In this document: in pieces, positions 1 through 11,614 of the stretch
How the letters are laid out: each line of letters begins with the position of its first letter
Numbering within the stretch: position 1 is the first letter of the stretch
Assembly: GCF_036373705.1 (NCBI RefSeq)
Contig: NC_089857.1
Span: 40,000,784 to 40,064,783, forward strand
Reading direction: 5' to 3'
DNA: 64,000 bases
Origin: Amia ocellicauda
Taxonomy: Eukaryota; Chordata; Actinopteri; Amiiformes; Amiidae
The notes under the pieces: model-generated
Seen by the model: only the letters and a program-made list of their open reading frames with translations
What the model was told of the DNA's origin: nothing
Database searches by the model: none
Program-made: the position numbers and the translations under genes

Positions 1-1866
1 TTCCATGAAAGGAAAGTTGTTTCAGCGGTATGATGATGAAGAGTTATTGCAACGATATAGATTGGACAGAAATTGAATATTGTTTGTGTTGAAATAGCCA
101 GAAATGCAGTTTCTTTTGCCACCGTCAGAAATGTGGCACTGTCAGCAGAGATAATGGTGGTGACAATGTTGCAGTGTCTGGTGACAGGAACAACTTAACA
201 ATGTAGCAGTGATTTGGGACCATCTTCACAGCCTTCAATAAGCGGAATTTCCCATCAGACCGTAAGGGCATTAACAGCACCCGAGATTGTTGACAGTTTA
301 TTGCTTTTCACAGCACTGTGTGGCAAATATCCCCAAAACAAGCCGCATTCATAATCAGTATTCATAAAGGGTTTTACATTACACTAATTCTATCTCCGGC
401 TGTTTTTCTAACAACAATAAAAGTAAAAATAATCCGCAAAATTAATGAAAATGATCCACTCATACAAAGCATATTCATAATAAATTGCATGGTTACGAAT
501 GTTTACTTTACTTAGTATTTTATTCAATACAGAAAAAGTGTCTGAAGTAGCAAATCTCTGTAAAACCCTTCATGAATATACCCCAGTGTTTCTAATTGTG
601 GACATTTTCCTATGTACAATGGAAGAATAATGAGTGTTCAATTTTAAGATGTTTTATGTATATTTATTTATTATGATTATGAATGAGAAAATAATCTAGC
701 ATTTAAATTCCATGTAGCACCGTAATGGCCTAATAATGAAGGCTTTTCATTTCATGTAAAATTATAAACAAATAAAAGGCTGATTTAGCTTAGCATATTC
801 GTATAGTTGTATTTTCTCTTCTACTTGTCTATGTGATCTCACTGGGGTTTTTTTTCACATTTTTTAAAATTGTGATCATTGTGAGTCGTTTTCTCACCTA
901 AACTGTAGTGAAAATTATCTGAAAGTTCTTATGATTGGCTCCTACTCCCAGCTATGGTGTAAAATGCTTTATAAGTAACTGCTCGTACTGTGAGGGAGTT
1001 GTACTTTTAATACCAAACAAATTTTTAGCGTGACTTGCAAAGAGATGTAGGCTATACTGACCAATAGGAAAGGGTTATTAAAACATCTGGACATTATTAC
1101 AAATTGGGAATAGACCTGCTTGAATAATTGAATCTATTATTCCTTCTATTAAACTACAGTGGGAGAGCAGAATGACAGCTGCATCTTGATTCTTGATCTT
1201 CACTGGCTTGAGTTGGTAGGGTACAAATGTATGCTAATGCCCTTATATAAAATCTTAAACTTCGATGCAAACACTGTGTTAAGAATTTTGGAATGGAATT
1301 GTGATTGAAGAGGGAAACGTACCAAACCTAAGATGAATCATTTAATGTGTTGAATCATCATAATTATATTGAAAAAGTGCACCTTCCATCGATTAAGGAT
1401 GGCCCCCCTAAATTGGGTGTGTGCCACCCCCTCGGGCACCCAATTCAAAATGTTCTGGACACGCCACTTTATATACTACATATCAAAGCTAAAAAACAAA
1501 CACTTAATGTATTTAGCTTGTCTGCTGTTAAATATCTAGTTCATGGTCACGATTTTCGTGATCCCCCCCCTCCACTTCAACTGGATGGCACCAGTCTTAA
1601 TAGTCACTGGATCCACCCAGCTGAAATGGCCTGGGGAATACAAAGATTAATTAATAATTTGTATTTTTCCTATCTTGACTTTCTTGATATCTAGTATTTG
1701 AAGGGGCTTTCTTACACAAAGGCTTAGGTTTCCTGTGCTTATTAATTAAGACTTCTATCATTTGGTGGCATAACTTTTTCTATATTTTATCTACATCAGA
1801 GAGTGCAATGCATAGCACAGTTAGATATTGACATTGATTGTGTGTTGTGTAAGAACTATGATTTAA
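1..1866. other. Non-coding part of block A, NFIL3 intron-like
   Basis: No supportable gene. The sequence matches 20369-22150 of block B. Its last part, from about 1484, also matches the sequence from 56741 in front of intact NFIL3, so it is probably copied NFIL3 intron. Short open frames here contain stops or shifts in the sister copy. Confidence 0.75.
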
Positions 1867-2046
1867 GGCCGGATTAAATCAAAACTTTGACCCACCCACT
1901 AACAGAAAACTACAAACCTGTACATCATAGAGGTTACATTTATGATTAGAAGAAAGTGGCATCTAACTAAAAATGAAACCGCAGCAGAGTTCAGTTCTGT
2001 AGTTTTCTATTAGTGGGTGGGTCAAAGTTTTGATTTAATCCTGCCC
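1867..2046. mobile_element. MITE with about 47-bp terminal inverted repeats
   Basis: The left end from 1867 and the right end up to 2046 are inverted copies of each other over about 47 bp, sharing the core GATTAAATCAAAACTTTGAC, with an interior of about 85 bp. Blocks B and C lack it. At this position they instead carry about 470 bp that block A has lost. No coding capacity. The superfamily is not determined because the target duplication is unclear (TTTAA-like on the left, TAAAT-like on the right). Confidence 0.8.
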
Positions 2047-2526
2047 TAAATTAGATTGAATTATGTTCACACATATTGCCAAGGGGCACATTGAGTCATA
2101 TTCACAGGAAGCTGCTGTGGCTACTGAACAACTATTATTTTTATGTTGTGCTTTTGTACATTGGCTGTGTTTTTTGAAAAAGGTAAATATATATTTTTTA
2201 CATCCTTCAGTATCAAAAAGAAAATAAGCAGACATTACTTAATCAATGCCTATAGTAACATATCTACACGTAAAAAATATCTTCTAGTTTAAAACCATAT
2301 TTAGTGATTCAGCTTGGATAAACGAGATTTAAAATACCCTACAAGGGGTCTGCTGAATTCCCCTAGTTTCTTGCAACTACTAGGGGAGATCTCATTAACT
2401 GCAATGCAGATGTACTGAGTCAGAGGAAACTGTTACTGGCACACAAAGAGAAATCCAGATTCGTTATGGTAGTGAACTGTAGTAGTCAATTTTTGGGGAC
2501 AATAATGAAATAAATAGTTCTATATA

Positions 2527-3290
2527 CACTGATCAGCCATAACATTATGACCACCTGCCTAATATTGTGTAGGTCCCCCTTTTGCCGCCAAAACAGCCCT
2601 GACCCATCAAGGCATGGACTCCTCTAGACCTCTGAAGATGTGCTGTGGTATCTGGCACCAAGACGTTAGCAGCAGATCCTTTAAGTCCTGTAAGTTGCGA
2701 GGTGGGGCCTCCATGGATCGGACTTGTTTGTCCAGCACATCCCACAGATGCTCGATTGGATTGAGATCTGGGGAATTTGGAGGCCAAGTCAACACCTAGA
2801 ACTCGTGATTCATTAGACCAAGCCACCTTCTTCCATTGCTCTGTGGTCCAGTTCTGATGCTCACGTGCCCATTGTATGGATTTTCGGCAGTGGACAGGGG
2901 TCAGCATGGGCACTGTGTGTTCTGACACCTTTCTATCAGAACCAGCATTCACTTTTTCAGCAGTTTGACCTACAGTAGCTCGTTCACCGCTTTTCCTTCC
3001 TTGGACCACTTTCGATAGGTACTGACCACTGCAGACCGGGAACACCCCACAAGAGCTGCAGATTTGGAGATGCTCTGACCCAGTCGTCTAGCCATCACAA
3101 TTTGGCCCTTGTTAAAGTCGCTCAGATCCTTACGCTTGCCCATTTTTCCTGCTTCTAACACATCAATTGTGAGGACACTATGTTCATGTTGCTGCCTAAT
3201 ATATTCACCCACTGACAGGTGCCATGATAACAGATTATCAGTGTTATTCACTTCACCTGTCAGTGGTCATAATGTTATGGCTGATCGGTG
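2527..3290 (-). mobile_element. Tc1/mariner element, internally deleted
   Basis: The ends CACTGATCAGCCATAACATT and its inverted counterpart, closing in CTGATCGGTG, are flanked by TA at 2525-2526 and 3291-3292. On the minus strand the N-terminal helix-turn-helix part of a Tc1 transposase is recognisable (about 3140-2970, including [14 protein letters not shown]). The middle of the gene is missing. The C-terminal block around [16 protein letters not shown] lies in another frame. The element is 764 bp, against about 1.2 kb or more for a full Tc1, so it is non-autonomous. Blocks B and C lack it here. Confidence 0.9.
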
Positions 3291-3346
3291 TATGTGACCA
3301 GTTGCAATTGTTTCTCATTTGTTTTTCTTTTTTATGTCCCATATAG

Positions 3347-3480
3347 GTCTTTTAGAAGCTTTGCAACTGATGAAGGAAACCAGCACATTTTGAAGACACC
3401 ATCTTTAAGTAAAACTGAAAGATTGTTCCTGGCTTTTATTTGCAGAAGCAATTTGAATATTATATTCTTGTAGATATTTA
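3347..3480 (+). pseudogene. NFIL3 exon 2 5'UTR remnant, coding sequence lost
   Basis: A pyrimidine tract ending in ATATAG precedes GTCTTTTAGAAGC at 3347. The same acceptor and 5' UTR precede the NFIL3 start at 58136 and in block B at 23187. The 7-codon upstream ORF (MKETSTF) is conserved. After about 3480 the sequence enters a Tc1 stack, and no NFIL3 coding sequence follows in this copy. The part equivalent to 24567-25140 of block B was removed by a deletion near 6062-6071. This is a dead third NFIL3 locus. Confidence 0.8.
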
Positions 3481-3768
3481 TACAGCACTGCATTTTTTTC
3501 TTAAATCAGCATCCCTACATGTATGGCAACCATTCCATTCCAGTGTCTATTGAATTCCAACACAGGCACCCCTCATTCTACTGAATGAGGTACTGATTAG
3601 GTGATCACCTGAACCAAATCTTATTTAAGGAAAAGTATAAAAAACACTGCTGTGGTCATCTCTATACTCTTGCAATAGCACCAGCTGGTTGGCAAAAAAA
3701 GTGCTAGTAGTACCTCAAAAGTAATTGGAATTAATAAATAACTATTGACCTTGCCAAAAGAGTTGAAA

Positions 3769-4785
3769 ATGAATGTTTTGAGTGAGGAAAAGAAGGGTTC
3801 AATTCTGGCTTTACTGGCAGAGGGATACAGTGAGCGTCGGGTTGCTTCCATCCTTAAAATTTCAAAGACGGCGGTTCATAAGAACAAGGTCAAGCAGCAG
3901 ACATTGGGGACAACAGAGCTACAGACCGGCAGAGGGCGAAAACGACTCTCCACTGAGCGGGATGACCGCCAACTCATTCGAATGTCACTCCACAACCGTA
4001 GGATGACATCAAGTGACCTACAAAAAGAATGGTCGGCAGCTGGGGTGAAATGCACGGCGAGAACTGTTCGAAACAGGCTCCTAGGGGCAGGGCTGAAGTC
4101 GTGCAAAGCTAGAAAAAAGCCTTTCATCAATGAGAAGCAAAGAACAGCCAGGCTGAGGTTTGCAAATGACCATAAGGATTGGACTGTAGAGGACTGGAGT
4201 AAGGTCATCTTCTCAGATAAGTCCAATTTTCAGCTTTGCCCAACACCTGGTCGTCTAATGGCGAGACGAAAACCTGGAGAGGCCTACAAGCCACAGTGTC
4301 TCGCACCCACTGTGAAATTTGGTGGAGGATCGGTGATGATCTGGGGTTGCTTCAGCAAGGCTGGAATCGGGCAGATTTGTCTTTGTGAAGGACGCATGAA
4401 TCAAGCCACATACAAGGTTGTCCTGGAAGAAAATTTGCTTCCTTCTGCTTTGAAAATGTTTCCCAACCCTGAGGATTGGTTTTTCCAGCAGGACAATGTT
4501 CCATGCCACACAGCCAGGTCAATTAAGGTGTGGATGGAGGACCACCAGATCAAGACCTTGTCATGGCCAGCCCAATCTCCAGATCTGAACCCCATAGAAA
4601 ACCTCTGGAATGTGATCAAGAGGAAGATGGATGGTCACAAGCCATCAAACAAAGCTGAGCTACTTGAATTTGTGCACCAGGAGTGGCATAAAGTCACCCA
4701 AGATCAATGTGAAAGACTGGTGGAGAGCATGCCAAGACGCATGAAAGCTGTGATTGAAAATCAGGGTTATTTCACCAAATATTGA
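3769..4785 (+). CDS. Tc1-like transposase, intact reading frame
   Basis: 338 aa from ATG 3769, the expected Tc1 length. An in-frame non-ATG extension upstream was not used. The order is an N-terminal paired-type helix-turn-helix domain (EGYSERRVASILKISKTAV, about residues 18-36), a second HTH and AT-hook-like basic linker (GRGRKRL), then the DDE catalytic domain. Catalytic Asp 1 is in VIFSDKSNF, Asp 2 in FFQQDNVPCH, and the Glu in [11 protein letters not shown], giving DD34E-type spacing. The usual SDES motif reads SDKS here. There is no stop or frameshift. It cuts and pastes DNA at TA sites in the nucleus. Both element ends look truncated, so it could act only in trans. Confidence 0.9.
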   Translation: MNVLSEEKKGSILALLAEGYSERRVASILKISKTAVHKNKVKQQTLGTTELQTGRGRKRLSTERDDRQLIRMSLHNRRMTSSDLQKEWSAAGVKCTARTVRNRLLGAGLKSCKARKKPFINEKQRTARLRFANDHKDWTVEDWSKVIFSDKSNFQLCPTPGRLMARRKPGEAYKPQCLAPTVKFGGGSVMIWGCFSKAGIGQICLCEGRMNQATYKVVLEENLLPSALKMFPNPEDWFFQQDNVPCHTARSIKVWMEDHQIKTLSWPAQSPDLNPIENLWNVIKRKMDGHKPSNKAELLEFVHQEWHKVTQDQCERLVESMPRRMKAVIENQGYFTKY

Positions 4786-4848
4786 TTTCTGAACTCTTCC
4801 TAAGTTCAAACATTAGTATTGTGTTGTTTAAAAATTAATATGAACTTA

Positions 4849-5410
4849 CACCAATCAGCCATAACATTATGACCACCTGCCTAATATTGTGTAGGTCCCC
4901 CTTTTGCCGCCAAAACAGCCCTGACCCGTCGAGGCATGGACTCCGCTAGACCTCTGAAGGTGTGCTGTAGTATCTGGCACCAAGACGTTAGCAGCAGATC
5001 CTTTAAGTCCTGTAAGTTGCGAGGTGGGACCTCCATGGATCGGACTTGTTTGTCCAGCACATCCCACACATGCTCGATTGGATTGAGATCTAGGGAATGT
5101 GGAGGCCAAGTCAACACCTTGAACTTGTGATTCTTCAGACCAGGCCACCTTCCTCCATTGCTCCGTGGTCCAGTTCTGATGCTCACGTGCCCATTTTAGG
5201 CGTTTCGGCAGTGGACAGGGGTCAGCATGGGCTACGCAGCTCAGATCCTTACGCTTGCCCATTTTTTCTGCTTCTAACACATCAACTTTGAGGAAAAAAT
5301 GTTCACTTGCTGCTTAATATATCCCACCCACTGACAGGTGCCATGATTACGAGATTATCAGTGTTATTCACTTCACTTGTCAGTGGTCATAAAGTTATGG
5401 CTGATCGGTG
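4849..5410 (-). mobile_element. Tc1/mariner remnant nested in the 3' flank of another Tc1
   Basis: The same family as the element at 2527. Its ends are CACCAATCAGCCATAACATT and CTGATCGGTG, with flanking TA at 4847-4848 and 5411-5412. The minus strand keeps C-terminal transposase sequence (SLDLNPIEHVWDVLDK, ESMPRRVRAVL). A large internal deletion joins the remnant of the start (MGKRKDLS) directly to the middle. At 562 bp it cannot encode a transposase. The TA duplication shows a genuine transposition into the older Tc1 copy. Confidence 0.9.
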
Positions 5411-5491
5411 TATTTTCTTTGCATTATTTGAGGTCTGACAACACTGCATTTTTTTTGTTATTTTGACCAGTTGTCATTTTCTGCAAATCAA

Positions 5492-6062
5492 ATGCACTTT
5501 TGAGAGTTCAGTGGTGCAAAACCCATAGGCACTGGTCTACACAGATGTGGAAAAAAGTGATATGGTCAGATGAGTCATCCTACACCATATTCTCGACAAG
5601 TGGGTGTACACCAAGAGAACAGTACAGGCCTCACTGCTTGACCCCTACAGTGTGGAAAATGCAAATTGTCATTGCAAATGATTACAAAGTTATTCCAAGT
5701 GATCACCTTTATCCTATGGTGAAACATTTCTATCCTGATGATCTTTCTGTTCCAGATGACAATGCCTCCATCCACAGGGCACAAGGGCACTGAATGGTTT
5801 GATGAGTATGAAAATGATGTGACTCATATGCTATGGCCTTCACAGTCACCAGATCTCAACCCAATTGAACAGCTATGGGAGATTCTGGACCGACGTGTTA
5901 GATAGCGCTCTCTACCACCATCATCAAAACCCCAAATGAGGGAATATCTTTTGGAAGAATGGTGTTCATCCCTCCAGTAGAGTCCAGAGACTCGTACAAT
6001 CTGTGCCAAGAGCACTGAAGCTGTTCTGGCGGCTCCTGGTGGCCCAACACCTTATTGAGACA
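5492..6062 (+). pseudogene. Tc1 transposase fragment, 3' half, frameshifted
   Basis: It corresponds to the second half of the intact transposase gene at 23504-24529. The recognisable pieces are [26 protein letters not shown] and [17 protein letters not shown]. The frame is broken by an internal deletion after CLTPTV, by shifts around 5760-5800, and by a stop replacing Arg in DRRVR (TAG near 5902). It ends at the TTTATGTTGGCT junction near 6070. Confidence 0.88.
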
Positions 6063-6070
6063 CTTTATGT

Positions 6071-6559
6071 TGGCTGTTCCTTCCAGCAGGACAATGACCC
6101 TAAACATACAGCCAAAGCCACACTGGAGTGGCTTAAAAACAAAAAGGTCAATGTCCCAGAGTGGTCTAGTCAAAGCCCGGACCTCAATCCAATTGAGAAT
6201 ATGTGGAATCAGTTTATGGAAAATGTGGAAAATTGCTGTTCACCAAAGATCCCCATCCAACTTGATGGAGCTTCAGCAATTTTGCAAAGAAGAATGGGCA
6301 CAATTGCTGTCTGGTAGAGACTTATCCACATAGACTCATGGCTCTAATTGCTGCCAAAGGTGCCTCTACCATATATTGACTGAAGGGGTGATTATTTATG
6401 CATTCACGTATTTTCTGTTTTGTATTTGTAATTAATTTAGAACAATTTACAGATCATATTTTTCACTTTGACATTATGGACATTTTCTGTGTTGATCAAT
6501 GGCAAAACTCTTCAAATGTGGAAAAGTCCAAGGGGGGTGAATATTTTTGAGAGCCACTG
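6071..6559 (+). mobile_element. 3' end of a second Tc1 family, truncated
   Basis: It starts in the transposase at [19 protein letters not shown] (from about 6079) and includes [14 protein letters not shown] and the right terminal repeat ending GAGAGCCACTG at 6559, followed by TA. The same element is present but longer at its 5' side in block B (25141-25815), so a deletion in block A removed both its beginning and the NFIL3 fragment that preceded it. Confidence 0.88.
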
Positions 6560-6561
6560 TA

Positions 6562-8844
6562 TAAGTTAAAGAAAAGTGTGTTACAGGCCCTACTTTGAAG
6601 TTAATCTGCACAGCTATGCAAATCCTGTCCAAATGGGCCAACTTGAACAGGATTCAGTGGTGGAATCGTTCCAAATGATGTCCAGACCACTGTTTCAAAT
6701 ACACTGTAGTCACTTTTTTTCTTCCTGCCTGCGAGAACTTTTAAGAGCAACCACTCCAGCGTTAACGCCTTGTACGGCAAGGTTAGGAATCTAAGGAGTC
6801 TGTCTAATGATAGAAGGTCCACTGATATTTATCAATTAAAAAAAAAAAATGATGGGTCTAAAATACTGTTCCTAGCAAGTATGTGCTTATTTCAATGACT
6901 ATTTAAATAAGTGATGATAATCAGTTAAGTGTGCATCTTCCTGTAGTCATCTTATACTGGGATGAATAGATTTGTGAATGGAAAATTAAAAGAAAAATAC
7001 AGGAAATAGCACTAACCATGACTTACCTATAAAATATACAGAGCAGATTCATAGATAATAACTTCTTATAAAATAAAATCAATTTACATTCTGAAACCAT
7101 TCCAACCAGTTAAAACATAGTATTCTCCCTTATCTCCCTTTATGTGTCATTAATAAAAACTGCAGACTGAAAACGTATAATGAATATCTTTCGAAACTAA
7201 GAATTCTATGAACATGATTTTCTTGTAGAATACACAGAAACTCAAATACGTCAAACAAAACTACTGGGCTTGATTATAAAAGAAAGTTACAATTTCTTAT
7301 TTACATTCATCAAAAGGGAATCACAAGGCTTGAAAAATTATACTTCTGAATGTTTGTGTAGTACCGTGAACAAAACCAGGAATAATATATATTTAATGCA
7401 TTTGGCAAGTGAAATATATTGAAGATCCTTTCAATAATGATACCAAACTAACTAAGTAACATCAGTTCTCAGTTCACTCTGAATTGAATCCACAATTACA
7501 AAGCACTGATATGTTGTTTGGCATTATTGGAAGTTAAAGAGAACAGGGCATTATGCCATAAGCACCCATTTGTGATCAAACCATGCATGTAGGATTTGCT
7601 GTAGGATTGAGCTATAGTAACAGTCAACTCCAAAAAGAGCCCTTTTGTTCTGGAACATGGACAGAGAAAAAGATTAACCACAGTTAAGTTTACTACAAAA
7701 ATAACTTACTTTTACTGTATTTTGGAGGTTTTCTAATTGTAGACCACACCAAAGAGAAGACATTTCAGTTCTTGGAAGTTGTAGTCCCCCTATCACTGTT
7801 TTGTGTGTTGTAAAAAGCATTTACAATTCATACCCAATATGTGTCTTAAAATGCAGTCAGTTAAATCAGTCTTTTGATATTTGCAAAGCATCTTATATGA
7901 GAAGAGAAATAAAAGGTGCTATTTGCCATGACTGATGGGCAAATGCAAAATCATCTCTCATACTGAATGTAACCGGACTCTGATAAACGACCTTGACATG
8001 AAAAAAATGAAAGCTAATACAGTGCTATGGTTTTATTTTGTATTAGATATATTTCTCGAGTGACAATTCAAATGTACTCTACACTGTATTCAAATCATTG
8101 TGCTTTTAAATATATATTTGTGTTTCCAGTGTTCTTGACTGCCATATTCAACTTCTGTTTGAATTCTGAGAGTCTGAGACTATTCCCACAGTTCAGGCAT
8201 TTGAATTTCAGTTCATGACATTAACTGACTAAAAAAAAGATGTATTACATATTTCAAAATATACTGGGTGAAATAAAATATCCATTGAACTGCTCCACTC
8301 TTCTTCCATATGCAGTCCGACACAATACATTATAGTACAAGATTCAGAGTAAAAAGTACATCAAAGAGGATGCAGTGATTTCATAGAACTATACTCTCCA
8401 TTTGACATCTTGCAGGATTAGTTGTGTCTAAAACTCAACAGAATTCATCATAGAAAAATGTATTGATATTTTTTTCCATATAGTTTTTAATGCAAAAATT
8501 ATGAAGAACCTGCGGACGACACAGAGGAGCATGGAAATATGTCTGCTTGGAATAACAAAAGATGAAGATGCTTACAGAAGTCAATCTTCTGCTGGAAGTC
8601 AACACAGTAACTTTATTTTTAGAATGAGCTAATTGGTCTCGTAAGCTTCTTTTATTAAAAAATCCTTGGCTTCAATTCAACAATCACATCGCTAACGCTC
8701 AGAACAGCAGAACATCTGTTGACCTATTTTCCCCCCAGTGGAATCAAGGTCCCCATGATCAGACCTTCACAAAAGTAACAGTTCTTGGGAAAATCATGTA
8801 CTGTAGAATTGGCTTATCCTAAAGTGATTTTGTATTCACTGTTG

Positions 8845-8876
<32 letters not shown>

Positions 8877-11154
8877 TAATCAACGGCATTAAACCATTAA
8901 TCCATTAATTACATATTCAGATTCCAGGGGAAACCGATTCCTCTGGTAAGAGATAAACCTGAACACATGACCGTGCAAAGAATTCATATTCTCTCTTGCA
9001 AGTAAATCAACTTTCCTAATTTCTCAGGACTACTTTCTATGTAAAATACTACTTTTCTGACACTTACACATCTCCAATGTTTCAAATTGCTTAAAATAAA
9101 CCAACAGTGAATCTCTAGAGCATGGTGCTGATACCATACAGTAAGACTGTGGGATCAGTTGAAATGCAGCCCGGCGTGGCGTGACTCCCTGTGTGCTTCA
9201 GTGCGACCGGCCGTGTCAGTTCTGTACAGGCCTTCACAGTGTGCGGGCTGTTGCGTTCGATTGCTATGGGAGCTTTAATAGTTTTGACGACTCTCCTCGC
9301 ATTGCTTATCCCTTCTATAATAACTATGGCAAAGAAGCGACACGGATCCAACTTGGGATCTAAGAAATGGAAGAAAAAAGTTTGGTTGTGTTCGGTACAC
9401 AGAACAAGTTTCTCAAATGTGGTTATTACTGTCAGATGATGATTACCCATGAAATAATATAGCTTATTTTAATCTTCTACGGGCGTTTATGACCACCTGG
9501 TGACTAGATGTGACCAGATACGAATTTCACAAGTTTCAAACGGACCAACCGCCCTGTTCGTTCAATCACTCATGACTGCACAGTGTAGTGACAAGTTACT
9601 ATCCAATTCCTTACTGATTTTGTGGACCTTGGAGTTTGAAATCCTGAACAAAAAGATGGGGAACAATTATTTGAAACAAAGTACAAGGGAGGAATTTAAA
9701 CTATATACATAGAAGCAAATGGAAACATCTTGGGAGGCCTTCATCCAGCAGTGGATCGATATGGGCTGATGGTGATATATATATATACACACCCTAGTTT
9801 TAATAATTAGGAATCTAGAAGGTGAATAAATGTAAGGTTTGAAAGTCTTAAAACAGCAGGATAGTTTGTTTTCATTTCCACAATAGCAATTTCCTGATTT
9901 AATGCATATTCAATGCTTTAAATTCCGTCACCATTCATTGTTGCGTTGACATTTTTTTATTAACTTTTACCAGGTAAATACACCAAAAATAGATTCTTCT
10001 GTTCCTCCACCTCTTATAAATGGCTTGCTTACATGCAGTGAGGGAGGCACACAAATGCCCCTCTGTTTCGACTGCTCACCAGAAGCAGGGGACTTGGCTC
10101 CCTCCAGTGAAATGTTAGGAGCTTGTTCTTTATGCTCTTTCTGTTCCCCCTATATGTGTGTTAGAACATAAGAAAGCCTCCTCTCGTTTGTAAACTATCT
10201 GGAGTGCTCATGTGTGTTAAAAGGGTCCTCAGCCTTGTTACCTTTCACTATGTGTTCCTTCTTATTTAGATCACAAACATTTCCTTCTGCTCTCCGTACA
10301 TCACTGTGGTGAAATAAACAGTCATTTTAATATCTTTAACATACACAGCTGATTTATGCATACTTTTTAAAAATATAAACAGTTTTGATGTTTGGGTGGG
10401 AAAGTAAAGTGTAGCATAAATATATAGTCTCTGCTGAATCTGGGAGCAGTTTGGTTTTCACATCTGTATAAAAATATGTTTTAAAACAAAAGGAAAGTCT
10501 TAAGATCCCACCGTTATCTCAGTGCTTCAAACTTTTGTATCAGAACTGTGTCTCCTATTGAGAGGTACCCCATTTTGGCAAGTCTGCATGAATCCTGCCA
10601 TGCAATTTATTGATTTATTTATCAAATAGAGTGCATCAGTTTTTGTTTTTTTTCATCAGTTGTACTCTTGCTACTCCAGGCTCTAATTGAAAATGTTTGT
10701 CTAATAGGTGGTTAAAAAGAAAAATTCAGTAAACTTATAACATTATTGCATAGGATAGTACAAATAAGAGCCACACTTTTCTCACATAATTCATAATTTA
10801 GCGTTTAGCAGAACACTGATTTCACCGGGATCTTTTAGCACTTTAGAAATGCATAACTTGGAAACTGTTGATAGCACCAGAGAACTGAGCAGGGACTAGG
10901 GTCACTGGAACTTTGGGGGGAAGGATCCCCAGGATAAAAAGCCTTCCCTCAGCATGGCAATTCATTATGCCATTAGTTGATATCTCTGACATCCATCTAT
11001 GTCAACAATCGCATGTTCACATAAAGAGCTGAGCTCAAGGCAGCCTTTTCCTTTAATAAAGGAAAATGAATTGCTTTTTCCTCCGACAGAAGACGTGCCC
11101 ACGTGGACGGACTCTGAAATGAAGGGAATATTTTAGCAAAGGTCACAAGATGTT
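6562..11154. other. Duplicated NFIL3 downstream flank, no gene recognised
   Basis: It matches 25818-30030 of block B with small indels. It contains an (ATT)n run at 8848-8876, a CR1 LINE tail fragment at 10161-10196, and a local CpG-rich patch at 9160-9370. That patch holds a short open frame from ATG 9266 with one hydrophobic segment. The frame shifts between the two copies after KKWKK, so a coding role is not supported. Confidence 0.7.
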
Positions 11155-11314
11155 TGGAGTAATGTTTAAATATTGTTACATTGTTGGTTACATATATATA
11201 TATATTTGTTTTTATTATTATTTATCTTCTTCTTTTCTGATAATGCTTTGGCAATACAAATGTTTAACTGTCATGCCAATAAAGCAATTTGAATTTGAAT
11301 TTGAATTTGAAGAG
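11155..11314 (+). mobile_element. Short non-LTR retroposon 3' end with (TTTGAA)n tail
   Basis: About 160 bp present in block A but absent at the matching point of block B (AAGATGTGCAGCC at 30035-30050). It ends in CATGCCAATAAAGC followed by four copies of a TTTGAA-type hexamer, a usual fish LINE or SINE tail. Imperfect flanking repeats (AGATGT on the left, GAGTGT on the right) fit a target duplication. The insertion is best dated after the duplication of blocks A and B. Confidence 0.7.
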
Positions 11315-11614
11315 TGTGCAGCCTGTAAACTCCAGAGCGATGTGTGCCAAGTCCTGGTGTGAAATATTTTTGCAGCTCACGCTGAAGTGATATTCATGTG
11401 TAATTTATTTATTTTATAAATTTATTTGTTTTTGCACAGTATGTCTCAATAATGCATGGCAGGTCCCTCTTTCTTTGAAGATATGAAATTCTCAGAGCAT
11501 ATTGCCACATGATGTGTATAACCTCAACAAGCTGGCCAATTTAAACAGTGCCTTGTTGCCTAGAAGTAAACAATTAATTTTTATGAATGATTATATATAT
11601 ATACACACAATATA

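Larger units (their letters stand above)
3486..5491 (+). mobile_element. Tc1-like element with intact transposase, truncated ends, nested Tc1 inside
   Basis: It contains a complete transposase gene (3769-4785) and the typical 3' flank of this family (5413-5491), split by a second Tc1 element at 4849-5410. Neither outer end shows a clean TA plus terminal repeat. The left join is at TACAG (3481-3485) and the right join within ATGCA (about 5492), both motifs also present at the corresponding points of the block B element. The segment therefore replaced the left half of the block B-type Tc1 by recombination rather than by a standard insertion. Confidence 0.8.
1..11612. repeat. Segmental duplication block A (direct copy of block B)
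   Basis: The first bases of the window recur from 20369 onward, and the match continues, with indels, to about 11.6 kb here and 30.34 kb in block B. Both copies share the NFIL3 exon 2 acceptor, two Tc1 remnants in the same places, and about 5 kb of non-coding downstream sequence. Block A differs by a 180-bp MITE (1867), an internally deleted Tc1 (2527), a chimeric Tc1 stack (3486-5491), loss of the NFIL3 coding sequence, and a short retroposon at 11155. The true left edge lies outside the window. Shared transposon junctions show that the duplication came after those insertions. Confidence 0.93.

Noticed and set aside
9266-9439. Short open frame with one hydrophobic segment (MGALIVLTTLLALLIPSIIT) in a CpG-rich patch, also in block B from about 28128
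   Set aside because: The C-terminal frame shifts between the two copies after KKWKK, there is no splice or homology support, and substitutions inside the hydrophobic part are mostly amino-acid changing.
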